Below, piece after piece: positions 9,899-18,342 of a stretch of DNA of 64,000 nucleotides (its first letter is position 1; each line of letters opens with the position of its first letter). Source of the stretch: Streptomyces clavuligerus (GTDB lineage Bacteria; Actinomycetota; Actinomycetes; Streptomycetales; Streptomycetaceae); NCBI RefSeq assembly GCF_005519465.1, contig NZ_CP027858.1:2356001-2420000 (forward strand), in the 5' to 3' direction. The translations under genes were made by a program, and so were the position numbers. Under the pieces are notes generated by a model that made no database searches, was not told the DNA's origin, and was given only the letters and a program-made list of their open reading frames with translations.

Positions 9899-10039
9899 TT
9901 TCGGCCTCCCCTGTTTCCGCTCCGGGATTTCTTCCCCATAATGCGCGGGAATGCGCGACCGGGCAGGGCGGGGCGGCCCCGTCGCGGGGCGGGGCGGTCG
10001 GCCCGCCCGGGGCAGCGGACGGAATCAGGGGGCGACGGT

Positions 10040-11074
10040 ATGACACGGAGCACGCGCACGGTCCGGAACGCACGGAACGCACGGAGCGCGGGGATGTCCG
10101 GGGCCGGGGTGCGGCGGTCGGTGGCCGCGCTCGCGGTGCTGACGGCGGTCACCGGCTGCACGGCCGAGGCGGCCGACCGGCCGGCCTCCGCGCACGGCGA
10201 CGGGGACACCGGGGGCGGCGCCCCGACGGCGGAGCGGGTGCCGGGGCCGCGGAAGTCGACGGACACCGCGCACTCCCCGGCCGTACGGCCCGAGCGGAGG
10301 GCGGCGGACGCACAGCGGACGCGGACAACGCCGAAGGAACAGCAGGCGCAGAAGGCACGGACGCAAAGGGCGCCGGAGCGCCCGGCGCGGAGCACGGACA
10401 CGATTCCCGCCGCCGGGCAGGCCACCGTTGTGATGAGCCGGGGCGCGCAGGGCCCCCGGGTCCGTGAACTCCAGGCCCGGCTGGCGCAGATCGGCTGGTT
10501 CGGCTCCGCGCCGACCGGGTTCTACGGGCGGCTCACCGCCGACGCCGTCCGGGGCTTCCAGGGCAAGCGCGGTCTGTCCGTCACCGGTCTGACGGACACC
10601 ACCACCTGGCGCAAGCTGCGCGGCATGACGACGGCGCCGACCGCCGAGGAGCTGTCCGGCACGAGGAAGGACCCGGTCAAGGCGGCACACAAGCCGCGCC
10701 CCCGGCTCGATCCCCGCTGTCTCAACGGCCGGGTGCTGTGCATCAGCAAGACCACGCGCTCCCTCTCCTGGGTGGTCGACGGAACGGTCCGCTCCACCAT
10801 GGATGTGCGGTTCGGCGCGGAGTACACCCCCACCCGCGAGGGCGTCTTCAGCGTCTTCTGGAAGTCGCGGCACCATGTCTCGACGCTGTACGACACCCCG
10901 ATGCCGTACGCGATGTTCTTCAGCGGCGGCCAAGCGGTGCACTATTCGGCCGATTTCGCCGCCCAGGGGTACAACGGGGCCTCGCACGGCTGTGTCAACG
11001 TCCGGAACAGGTCGGCGGTCGCCGCGCTGTTCGCTGAGGTCCGCACCGGCGACAAGGTCGTCGTCCACTGGTGA
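10040..11074 (+). CDS. L,D-transpeptidase lipoprotein with peptidoglycan-binding domain
   Basis: 344 residues, exported. A basic N-terminus with an Arg/Asn/Ala repeat (RNARNARSAG) leads to a hydrophobic segment and lipobox LTAVTGC (Cys about 39). A disordered linker runs to about 120, a PG_binding_1 domain about 130-190 (GPRVRELQARLAQIGWFG, YGRLTADAVRGFQGKRGL), and a YkuD catalytic domain about 225-344 with HYSADF and SHGCVNVR carrying the catalytic histidine and cysteine. It would make 3-3 peptidoglycan crosslinks. The ATG at 10040 follows a run of G. A strong hairpin terminator follows at 11109. Confidence 0.9.
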   Translation: MTRSTRTVRNARNARSAGMSGAGVRRSVAALAVLTAVTGCTAEAADRPASAHGDGDTGGGAPTAERVPGPRKSTDTAHSPAVRPERRAADAQRTRTTPKEQQAQKARTQRAPERPARSTDTIPAAGQATVVMSRGAQGPRVRELQARLAQIGWFGSAPTGFYGRLTADAVRGFQGKRGLSVTGLTDTTTWRKLRGMTTAPTAEELSGTRKDPVKAAHKPRPRLDPRCLNGRVLCISKTTRSLSWVVDGTVRSTMDVRFGAEYTPTREGVFSVFWKSRHHVSTLYDTPMPYAMFFSGGQAVHYSADFAAQGYNGASHGCVNVRNRSAVAALFAEVRTGDKVVVHW

Positions 11075-11108
11075 ACGCGCGGCGCGCGGACAGCGGGACG
11101 GAAGAAGT

Positions 11109-11147
11109 GGCGCGGGCGGGACCGGGGGAACGAGTCCCGCCCGCGCC
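11109..11147 (+). terminator. Strong hairpin terminator after the L,D-transpeptidase
   Basis: Perfect 14-base-pair stem GGCGCGGGCGGGAC / GTCCCGCCCGCGCC with an 11-base loop, 35 bases after the stop codon. No T-tract. Confidence 0.75.
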
Positions 11148-11150
11148 GAT

Positions 11151-11218
11151 GCGCCAAGCCGTAGGTACGGGGGGAACCCCGGCTTCTGGCGCCGCCGATG
11201 ACCAGTCGGCTCACCTAC
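11151..11218 (+). ncRNA. Candidate structured RNA with pseudoknot
   Basis: Nested pairings are visible: GCGCCA 11151-11156 with TGGCGC 11187-11192; AGCCG 11157-11161 with CGGCT 11180-11184; a separate hairpin GCCGA 11194-11198 / TCGGC 11206-11210; and GTAGGT 11161-11166 in the first loop with ACCTAC 11213-11218, a possible six-base pseudoknot. Base composition is lower in GC than the flanks. Open frames through it have poor codon use. I do not recognise the family; strand is uncertain, and it could be a fortuitous fold. Confidence 0.35.
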
Positions 11219-11505
11219 TACTGCGTCTGCCGCCCGAGAAACGTCACACCTGTCGGAACGAACCGGAAATGAGCTGGTCAACGGGGTGCTGAGGCGGGGG
11301 CGGCAGCGGGGGCACCAACCTCCGCGTCCTCACCCGCCGCTGTCCCCGACCCGCCCGGCACCCCCGGCGCTCACCGGGCCACCGCCGCTGCGCCGGGACG
11401 ATCCGATGCCCCGGCACCTCCGCGCCGGTGCCGTGCCCGGCCCGTCCGGACGCCCTCAGCCGCCGCCGCGCCCGACCCGGGAGCGGCACCACCCGGCAGC
11501 GGTGC
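11219..11505. other. Intergenic, no gene seen
   Basis: GC-rich, low-complexity DNA leading into the duplicated block. Open frames here are Arg/Pro/Ala-rich on both strands and lack ribosome sites. Nothing supported. Confidence 0.4.
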
Positions 11506-11796
11506 ACCACCACTGCGCCCGGCCCGTCCGATGCCCCGGCACCCGCCACCGCGCCCAAGACCACCCTCCCCGGCACCCACCGCGTCAACGACGGTCCCCG
11601 GCCCGAACGATGCCCCAGCACCCGCCACCGGGCCCGGACCGACCGGACGGCCACCCACCGCCCCGGCCCGTATGGCACCACCGGCAGCGCCACACCACCA
11701 CTGCGCCCGGCCCGTCCAATGCCCCGGCACCCGCCACCGCGCCCAAGACCACCCACGACCACCCTCCCCGGCGCTCGCCGCGTCAACGACGGTCCC
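11506..11796. repeat. Imperfect direct duplication of about 95 bases
   Basis: The block starting ACCACCACTGCGCCCGGCCC at 11506 recurs at 11694 with one base change over 60 bases (CGTCCGATGCC versus CGTCCAATGCC), followed in both copies by CTCCCCGGC and CGTCAACGACGGTCCC. The second copy has a short extra ACGACCACC. The period is about 188 bases and a decayed third copy is seen near 11603 (GATGCCCCAGCACCCGCCACC). No coding role is apparent; 11797-11898 is also without a gene. Confidence 0.7.
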
Positions 11797-11898
11797 GGGG
11801 GGGCCTGCCGGGGCCCCGGGCAGGCCGCAGGGACGCGGCGCCCGGCGGCATCCGCTCATGCGGCGCGGCACTCCTGTCCCCGGACCGACCGGACGCCC

Positions 11899-13437
11899 TC
11901 AGCCGCCGGTGCCGCTCCCGGCCCGTGCGACACCCCCGGCGCCCTCGGCGCTCGCCGCGTCGGCGACGGGCCCGGGGTCGGGCCGGGGGACCCGGGCAGG
12001 CCGCGGGGGCGCGGCGCCCGGCTGCTGCCGCTCGTGCGCCGCGTCGGCGGTGCCGCCGCCGCTCGCCGTGGTGGCGGCACCGGTCGGCTCCACCCGGTTC
12101 CCGTCGGCCGCCACGCCCGGTGCGCCACTGCCGGGGACGCGGTGCGACGGGTCCCGGTCCGCCGCGCCGTCCTGGCCGTCGACGCCATGGCCCCGGGCCT
12201 TGCCGGACTGCCCCTGCCCCTGCCCCTGCTGTCCGGGGTTGCCCGATGAGCCCTGGCCGGGGCGGCCTTTCTGCGGCCGGTCCGGGCGTGGCTGTTCGGG
12301 GCGGGACGACCCGCCCGCCGAACCGGACCCGCCGGGTCCGCGGTCCGGACGGCCCGCGCCCCAGCCCTGCCCCTGACCGTTCTGGCTCCCCTGATTCCCC
12401 CGGTTTCCCTGGCCGCCCTGATGGCTCTGGCCCTGGCCGTTCCCGCCCTGGTTCCCCGGCCGCCGGTCCCCGCCCTTGCCCGCGTTGCCGCGTTTGCCCT
12501 CGTCCTCCCGTTCACGCTCCCGTTCACGCTCGGGTTCCCGTTCACGCTCGGGTTCGGGTTCGCGGTCGCGCAGCACCGTGTCGCAGAAGTCGTCGACCCG
12601 ATCGGGCCCGCCCGCGATCCGGCTCAGCCGCTCGGACCGCTTCCCCTTCAGGCTCCCGTCCCGGTGGTCCCGGCACGCCTCGCGCAGCCGGGGGTGCCGC
12701 TCCCCGCTGTGGTGCCCGTCGCCGTACCGGCCCTCGCCCAGGCCCCGGGCCTCCTCGGGTCCGCCCCCGTGCCGGGGCGCGCCCGTGCCGTCCTCCGGGG
12801 CACCGCCCGTGCCGCCGTCCGCCCCGGCCTCCGCTCCCGGCCCGTCGGACGCCTCGTCGTCGGCGAACGAGGGTCCCCGGGGGGAACGCTGACCGGGGTC
12901 GGCGGTTCCGGGCCCCTTCGGCACCTGGGTGCCGAGCGGTTCCGGTACCCCGGCCCCGCGGACCGTGGCACCCGCCTGGGTCTCCTTGAACGGCGAGGGC
13001 AGCAGCCCCGTGCCCGTCGCCACCGCGACCCCGCTGAAGGCGAAACCGGCGACCAGCGCGATCACACCGGAGCGCGCGGGCCGGGCCAGCCTCCGTCGGC
13101 GCGCCGGGCGCCCCGCCCGGTCCAGCCGGACGACACCGAGACTCGTCCCCGTCTCCCCGGCCGCGCGCGCGGCCGGCGCGGTGCCCCCCGCGCCCTCGGC
13201 GCGGGCCGCCCGGAAGGCGGTGAGCGCGGCCTCCTCGCCCGGCAGCTCCCCGCCGTCCCCCGCGGGAATGGCGTCCCGCGCCCGGCGGACCCCGGACAGC
13301 GCCTCGTTCAACCGGTGCGCCCCGGCGCGGCCGGTGCCGACCGGGCCGCCGGAACCACCGGGGCCGTCGAACGCCTCGCCGCGCAACAGCCGTTCGGCCG
13401 TGTCCTCATCCAGCCAGTCGTGCCCGTCGTCGGCCAT
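11899..13437 (-). CDS. Membrane anti-sigma-like protein with very long repetitive ectodomain
   Basis: 512 residues, translationally coupled to the ECF sigma gene (ATGTGATG overlap; ATG at 13437, alternative GTG at 13440). The N-terminal 115 residues are cytoplasmic and begin MADDGHDWLDEDTAERLLRG, with no HxxxCxxC zinc motif. One membrane segment lies at about 124-144 (GVIALVAGFAFSGVAVATG). The remaining 370 residues are low complexity: an Arg/Glu alternating stretch, then Gly/Asn/Gln/Pro-rich sequence, with only two cysteines (LREACRDH and DDFCDT). Such a partner would hold the sigma factor at the membrane and may sense the wall. Anti-sigma activity is inferred from gene order and topology only. 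Confidence 0.7.
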   Translation of the reverse strand: MADDGHDWLDEDTAERLLRGEAFDGPGGSGGPVGTGRAGAHRLNEALSGVRRARDAIPAGDGGELPGEEAALTAFRAARAEGAGGTAPAARAAGETGTSLGVVRLDRAGRPARRRRLARPARSGVIALVAGFAFSGVAVATGTGLLPSPFKETQAGATVRGAGVPEPLGTQVPKGPGTADPGQRSPRGPSFADDEASDGPGAEAGADGGTGGAPEDGTGAPRHGGGPEEARGLGEGRYGDGHHSGERHPRLREACRDHRDGSLKGKRSERLSRIAGGPDRVDDFCDTVLRDREPEPEREREPEREREREREDEGKRGNAGKGGDRRPGNQGGNGQGQSHQGGQGNRGNQGSQNGQGQGWGAGRPDRGPGGSGSAGGSSRPEQPRPDRPQKGRPGQGSSGNPGQQGQGQGQSGKARGHGVDGQDGAADRDPSHRVPGSGAPGVAADGNRVEPTGAATTASGGGTADAAHERQQPGAAPPRPARVPRPDPGPVADAASAEGAGGVARAGSGTGG

Positions 13438-14249
13438 CACATGTCCTTCTGCGTCCGCAGCCCTGTACGCGTCACACCGGCGGGTGCGCCGGCGCCGGGC
13501 CGTGACACGCGCTGCGGAGGCATGCCGTTCAGGTCCGCACCGCAGTCGTGGGGGGCGTCCGGTACCCGTGCGGAGCGTCGCCCGTCGCTCCCGCCGACGC
13601 CGTCCGCACCGTACGCTCTTCCGGCCGGATCCGCGTACTCGGGCCGGTCCCGCGCCCCGTGGCCCACCGGCGGCTCCCCGCCGCCCCGAGCCCCCGGGGG
13701 CTCCGCGTCCAGCAGCTCGGCCAGCTTCTTCAGCCCTCGGTGGGCGGCGGTCCGGACGGCCCCGGGCCGCTTCCCCAGGGTGCGGGCGGCGCTCTTGGCG
13801 TCGAGGCCGACCACGACCCGCAGCACCACGGCCTCGGCCTGGTCCTGCGGCAGCCGGGCGATGAGCGCCATGGTGCTGCCGGTGGCCAGGGCCTCCATCG
13901 CCTCGTCGGCAGTGTCCGACGGGGCGGGCCTCCCGGTCAGTTCGGTCTCGTCGCCGCCGACCGCCGGACGGCGGCCCCGCATCCGTATGTGATCGAGCGC
14001 CCGGTTCCGGGCTATCCGCGCGGTCCAGCCGCGGAACCGGTCCGCGTCCCCGCTGAAGCCGTCCAGGTCACGGGCGATCTGGAGCCATGCCTCGGAGGTC
14101 ACGTCCTCCGCGTCCGGTTCGCCGACCAGCGTCCTCACATAGCCGAGCAGACGCGGATGCACCGCGCGGTACACAGTACGGAAGGCGCTCTCGTCCCCGT
14201 GCTGCGCCGCGAGCACCGCGGCCGTCAGCTCCGCGTCGTCCCCCAGCAC
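13437..14249 (-). CDS. ECF-type RNA polymerase sigma factor
   Basis: About 270 residues. Region 2 is clear (ESAFRTVYRAVHPRLLGYVR, GEPDAEDVTSEAWLQIARDL, FRGWTARIARNRALDHIR) and region 4 follows (ALIARLPQDQAEAVVLRVVV, SAARTLGKRPGAVRTAAHRG). After region 4 comes an extra tail of about 85 residues, Gly/Pro/Arg-rich, running to the anti-sigma overlap. I chose the GTG at 14249 (GAGG just upstream, protein then starts LGDDAELTAAVLAAQHGDES); GTG codons at 14282 and 14285 are possible. Promoter targets are unknown. Confidence 0.85.
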   Translation of the reverse strand: MLGDDAELTAAVLAAQHGDESAFRTVYRAVHPRLLGYVRTLVGEPDAEDVTSEAWLQIARDLDGFSGDADRFRGWTARIARNRALDHIRMRGRRPAVGGDETELTGRPAPSDTADEAMEALATGSTMALIARLPQDQAEAVVLRVVVGLDAKSAARTLGKRPGAVRTAAHRGLKKLAELLDAEPPGARGGGEPPVGHGARDRPEYADPAGRAYGADGVGGSDGRRSARVPDAPHDCGADLNGMPPQRVSRPGAGAPAGVTRTGLRTQKDM

Positions 14250-14757
14250 TACCTCAACCTGTTCCGAATCGCAGCTGGTCACCACTGCCCGCGCCACCGG
14301 GACGCGAACCTGCACGCTACGGCGTTCCAACAGCCGCGTCCATGACTTGTACAACTTGCAACAATATGGCGGGCCGGTGGGTGTGACAGAAATCGCTTGC
14401 CCGGCGCTGAGTGGAGTACGGGGACGCACAGCGCACCCGTCGGACGACGGCCGGGGTCTCTCCTGTGGGGGGTGGCGGCCACGGCCGTCGTCCCTCATCC
14501 GATCCTCCGGCCGCCCTCCCGCCGGCACCCGCCCCGGGGCATGCGGCACCCACGGCACCGCACCAGCGGCACCGCGTCCACGGCGCCGTACGAACACCCC
14601 CGGCCACGCGCGCACCCTATGCACCGAACTCCCCCGTCCGCCCCCGGATGCGAGCGGATATCACCCGGGTGATGGAGTGGTACCCGTTTCCGGGCCGGGT
14701 CGATCCGGTTGCCGCCCGTTTCCGGGCCCGATCGTTCCGGTACGGCGGGTTCCGTCC
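14250..14757. other. Promoter region of the ECF sigma operon
   Basis: Holds a minus-strand -10-like TAGCGT (14319-14314), an AT-rich segment with the imperfect dyad TTGCAAGTTGTACAA (minus strand, about 14363-14349), the perfect palindrome at 14660-14673, and a direct repeat CCCGTTTCCGGGCC near 14688 and 14718. No gene is supported. Confidence 0.45.
14660..14673. promoter_or_regulatory. 14-base perfect palindrome
   Basis: ATCACCCGGGTGAT is perfectly self-complementary and lies about 85 bases after the end of the gene at 14758-15357 and 340 bases upstream of the sigma factor. It looks like a dimeric-regulator operator; the regulator is unknown. Confidence 0.35.
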
Positions 14758-15357
14758 TCAGCCGCGTACGCGGGCCTGCCGGGAGACCACCGCGCGCAGT
14801 ACCCGCCGCCCCTCGGTGGAGACCCCCAGCACCTGGCGGAGCCCGGCGCCGCCCTCGCCCGCGGCCAGGATCTCCAACACCCGGACCTGGCGCCGCAACT
14901 CCCCCGCGACCAGCGGGCCCGCCCCGGCGGGCGCGCCCTCGCGGCAGCCCTTGAGGACCTCCACCACATCGGCGGCGGCGGGCTCCCCGCGCCCGGGGCC
15001 CGCGTCGAAGCGGTGGTGGAGTTCGAGCGCGGCCACCGAGCAGTCGTCGGCCCACTCCCGGAGCGGTTCGGTCTCCCAGACGGAGGGGGCCGCGTCCAGC
15101 ATCTGGCGGACGAGCGAAGCGGCCGGGTCCAGGGCCGCCGGCTCCCGGACGGCGGCCACCGCCAGCGCCTCGGACGCCGAGGCCAGCGAGACGGGCCAGG
15201 CCGCCGCCCCCCGGGCCAGCCCGGCCCAGAGCGGGCGCAGCGCGTCCACGTCCGCGGCGGACAGCGGCAGACACCGTTCCAGACAGGCGAGCCCGCTGGC
15301 GGCGAGACTCCGCTCGTCCGCCTCCGCGATCAGTTCCCTCAGGCACTTCGACGTCAC
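14758..15357 (-). CDS. Conserved hypothetical protein, helical
   Basis: 199 residues with normal Streptomyces codon use and a good ribosome site (GGGGAGG six bases before the GTG at 15357). The sequence is helical and Ala/Leu/Glu-rich (KCLRELIAEADERSLAASGL, ACLERCLPLSAADVDALRPL, WADDCSVAALELHHRFDAG). There is no signal peptide, membrane segment or motif I recognise. It precedes the ECF sigma operon on the same strand but is separated from it by 500 bases. Function unknown. Confidence 0.7.
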   Translation of the reverse strand: MTSKCLRELIAEADERSLAASGLACLERCLPLSAADVDALRPLWAGLARGAAAWPVSLASASEALAVAAVREPAALDPAASLVRQMLDAAPSVWETEPLREWADDCSVAALELHHRFDAGPGRGEPAAADVVEVLKGCREGAPAGAGPLVAGELRRQVRVLEILAAGEGGAGLRQVLGVSTEGRRVLRAVVSRQARVRG

Positions 15358-15730
15358 TGACGCCTCCCCTCGCGGCACGGTTTCGGGCCGCTTGGCGCAA
15401 AGTACCCCGTCCACACCCCCGCCGCCATGGGTTGTCCGGAGCTGAGCGGTTGTGTCCATCACCGGCGCACCCTACGGGGATATCCCCCAGGTCGGCATGG
15501 ACCGGGGGCATATGAAACCTTCATCTGTTAGATTCGGCGCACCCGTAAGCCGGGGCGGACAGAACGGTGTTGGCGGGCGCGTGTACGCGCACCGCCGGGA
15601 CGCCGCCTTCGCCCGGGGCGGCGGGCAGCGGCGGCGCGGGCCCGCACACCCCCGAGCGGGCCCGCGCCGCCATCCCGCGCCCCGGCCCGCCCGGCCCCCG
15701 CCCGGCACCGGCCGGGCCTCGTCCCGGCGC
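15358..15730. other. Intergenic, promoter of the hypothetical gene
   Basis: AT-richer patch at 15508-15535 and the self-complementary GGGGATATCCCC at 15476-15487 lie upstream of the GTG at 15357. The rest is GC-rich without a supported gene. Confidence 0.4.
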
Positions 15731-17404
15731 TCAGCCCAGCCGCTGGGCCAGCGTCCGGAACTCCTGCCAGCTCCGGGACGGTGTGCGCGGGTCCCAGAGC
15801 TTCTGCGCCGTCGCCCGCAGCGGCAGCGCGATGCCCCGGGCGATCTGCTCGGGGGTCTGCGCCCGGGAGAAGTCGCACCAGACGGCGAACCGTCCGCCCA
15901 GGATCTGCCGCGAGTACCGGGCCGGGACCGGCTCGGTGCCCCGCAGCACCAGCGGGGTCCACTGCTCGTAGATGCGCCGTCCGGTGGGGTAGTCGAAGTC
16001 GTTGGGCTCGCCGAGCACGTAATAGAGGTACTCGTCGTTGAGATTGACCACCGGACGCCCCTCGGCCAGATACTCCACCGGAGGGCGGGCGCCGATCTCC
16101 TTGCCCGTCCAGTACTCGACCTGGATGTCCTGGTCGACAGCGGTCTCGCCGCCCCGGAAGTAGCCGTCGTTCCACGCCTTGAGGGTGCGCCCCCCGGGGC
16201 GCAGCGCCTTCGCCCGCTCGTTGACCCACGCGGTGGCGAGGTCCTTGATCCGGCCGTCCGGCCCGTACTCCTCGCGCGCGCGGGCCGCGAGGGCCGGGAA
16301 GGACGCCTCCGGGTCCCGCCGGGTCAGCGCCTGGTACTCGTCCCCGCCGAGATGCCAGTACGCGCCGGGGAACAGCTCCGCGTACTCCCGCAGCAGTTCG
16401 TCCACCAGCTCCCCGGCCGCCGGGTTCCCGATGTCGACCGCGCCCGGCACCGCCCGGCCCGTCACGTCCTTGAGCTGGAGGCCGGGGTACTTCGCGAGGA
16501 CCGCGCCGAGGTGGCCCGGCGAGTCGATCTCGGGGATCACGGTGATGTGGAGCGAGTCGGCGAGGGCGACGATCCGCCGGACCTCGGCCTTGGTCAGATG
16601 CTGCCGGGAGACGATCCCGGGGTGGGTGTCGGACTCGATCCGGAAGCCCTGGTCGTCGGAGAAGTGCAGTCCGAACTGGTTGATCTTGAGGTCGGCCGCC
16701 TCGCGCAGCCGGGCCTCGATCCAGGCCCCGTCGAAGAACTTCCGCGCGGTGTCGACCATCAGTCCGCGCTGCGGCCGGTCGGGGCCGTCGCGCACGACGC
16801 CCTCGGGCATCGCCCCGCCGGAGCGGACGGCCTGCTTGAGGGTGCGGGTGCCGTAGAAGACCCCGGCCTCGGCGGGGGCCACGACGCGGACCCGGTTGTC
16901 CGCGGTGGTGAGGGTGTAGGACTCGGGGCCGACCGCTCCGGCGGGGGCCGCGGGAGCGGGCCCGGTGGCGGCGTCCGGATCGAGGACGAGTTCCACATCG
17001 CCCCCGCGGGCGGCGGCGGTCCCCCGGTAGTCGAGCTTCAGCTCCCGGGCGAGCAGCCTCGCCTCGTCGGCCAGCTCCTCGGAGCCGGGGGCGAGCGCCA
17101 CGCCCGCGCCGGGGGCGGGCCGCCAGCCGGGGCCCCGGGCCGCCGTATGGCTCCGCACGGCGGGGATGGTCGCGGGAGGCTTCGAGAGCGGATACACCCG
17201 AGAGGGTGAAGGGCTCGCCGGCCCCGGGGTTGCCGAACGTTCTGCCGATCCCACGGAGGCCCGGTCGACACCACCGGTCCCCGAGGACTCCCCCGACCCG
17301 TCCGCTGCGCCGTCGCCGCAGCCGCTCAGCGTCAGGGAGAGGACGGCCGTCAGGGCCACCGCCGTGCCCGCGGCCGACCGGATTCGCCCACCATGGCGTA
17401 TCAC
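15731..17404 (-). CDS. Beta-N-acetylhexosaminidase lipoprotein (GH20)
   Basis: 557 residues, exported. Lipobox LTLSGC lies near residue 28, a disordered linker to about 95, a GH20b-like alpha/beta domain to about 185, then the GH20 barrel (QRGLMVDTARKFFDGAWIEA, LHFSDDQGFRIES, VIPEIDSPGHLGAVLAKYPG). The catalytic Asp-Glu pair is in YWHLGGDEYQAL. It hydrolyses terminal N-acetylhexosamine from chitin or glycan fragments outside the cell using substrate-assisted catalysis. The GTG at 17404 has GGAGG seven bases upstream. No sugar transporter lies next to it. Confidence 0.88.
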   Translation of the reverse strand: MIRHGGRIRSAAGTAVALTAVLSLTLSGCGDGAADGSGESSGTGGVDRASVGSAERSATPGPASPSPSRVYPLSKPPATIPAVRSHTAARGPGWRPAPGAGVALAPGSEELADEARLLARELKLDYRGTAAARGGDVELVLDPDAATGPAPAAPAGAVGPESYTLTTADNRVRVVAPAEAGVFYGTRTLKQAVRSGGAMPEGVVRDGPDRPQRGLMVDTARKFFDGAWIEARLREAADLKINQFGLHFSDDQGFRIESDTHPGIVSRQHLTKAEVRRIVALADSLHITVIPEIDSPGHLGAVLAKYPGLQLKDVTGRAVPGAVDIGNPAAGELVDELLREYAELFPGAYWHLGGDEYQALTRRDPEASFPALAARAREEYGPDGRIKDLATAWVNERAKALRPGGRTLKAWNDGYFRGGETAVDQDIQVEYWTGKEIGARPPVEYLAEGRPVVNLNDEYLYYVLGEPNDFDYPTGRRIYEQWTPLVLRGTEPVPARYSRQILGGRFAVWCDFSRAQTPEQIARGIALPLRATAQKLWDPRTPSRSWQEFRTLAQRLG

Positions 17405-17953
17405 TCCGCCACCTCCTGCCAGATTTCCGTACACATCCGCCGAAGTACCGAGCCAGGCCGTGGACGGCGCGCTGAGCGGAATCCCCGCCCGCCCGTCGCG
17501 GCCTGGGGAGATTGAACACCTCCGGAACGGGCGGCGCCATCGCCGCCGAAGCCTGTGGCCGCACCCCTCCGACCGTGCGGCGAGTCACCGCAGCAGTTCA
17601 CCCCATTTGGCGGATTTACTCACCCTTACGCGCTACTCGTAACCATCTTCATAAATAAACCCTGCTTGATGCGTATTCGCACATATCTCGGATGATTCCC
17701 CAGATCCTGTCCCGTCTTGATCGTCGATGCCGGTGCGGAAGGGGTCTCCCCGGGGCCCTCGCACCACCCGGCACCAGCGCCGATAGCCCGTCCGTGGCTC
17801 TTTGATTGCCTGTTTGATCACACCTGAGGACCCGGCGCGAACGAACCGACAAGTCGTCGCTACGATGGCCGGGGCCGGTGGACCGTACCCGGCCGGGCCA
17901 GACCGACCACCGAAGCCGGCAGGCCCCAGTCCCCGCTCCCGGAGGGTTCTTCC
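17405..17953 (+). other. Divergent promoter region of the sdh operon
   Basis: 549 bases between the GH20 gene and sdhC. An AT-rich section at 17640-17700 and a -10-like TACGAT at 17861-17866 are the best promoter candidates for sdhCDAB, which would give a leader of about 80 bases. I see no Rex-type operator and no gene. Confidence 0.45.
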
Positions 17954-18334
17954 GTGCCGGCTGGAACGCTGTACCGCGGCCGGGAAGGAATGTGGTCCTG
18001 GGTGGCTCATCGAGTCACCGGCGTCCTCATCTTCTTCTTCCTGTTCGTGCATGTGCTGGACACCGCTCTCGTCCGTGTCTCCCCCGAGGACTACGACAAG
18101 GTCGTAGCCGTCTACAAGACGCCGATCGTCGCGCTGCTGGAGTACGGCCTCGTCGCCGCCGTCCTCTTCCACGCGCTCAACGGTCTCCGCGTCATCGCCG
18201 TGGACTTCTGGTCCAAGGGCCCCCGATACCAGAAGCAGATGCTGTGGACCGTCATGGGCATCTGGATCGTGCTGATGGCGGGCGCTCTCTACCCCGTCCT
18301 CGGCCACGCCGCACGCGAAGTCTTCGGGAGCTGA
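17954..18334 (+). CDS. sdhC: Succinate dehydrogenase cytochrome b556 subunit
   Basis: 126 residues. Membrane anchor of complex II that binds heme b and quinone with SdhD. SWVAHRVTGVLIFFFLFVHV begins helix 1 and carries the heme-region histidines; helix 2 contains LFHALNGLRVIAVD; a third helix ends the protein. The GTG start follows GGAGGG (17941) at normal spacing. First gene of sdhCDAB; eight bases separate it from sdhD. Confidence 0.93.
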   Translation: MPAGTLYRGREGMWSWVAHRVTGVLIFFFLFVHVLDTALVRVSPEDYDKVVAVYKTPIVALLEYGLVAAVLFHALNGLRVIAVDFWSKGPRYQKQMLWTVMGIWIVLMAGALYPVLGHAAREVFGS

Positions 18335-18342
18335 GTCCGGAC

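Noticed and set aside
11071..11292. Short plus-strand frames across the structured RNA candidate
   Set aside because: Third codon positions are not G/C-biased and the frames cross a strong terminator; an RNA structure explains the segment better.
11286..12989. Long plus-strand open frame rich in Pro/Arg
   Set aside because: Low complexity, passes through the duplicated block and lies antisense to the anti-sigma-like gene; no start signal.
15528..17588. Open frame of about 690 codons on the minus strand over the GH20 gene
   Set aside because: Arg/Pro/Gly-rich shadow of the GH20 lipoprotein, whose own frame has lipobox, catalytic Asp-Glu and a ribosome site.
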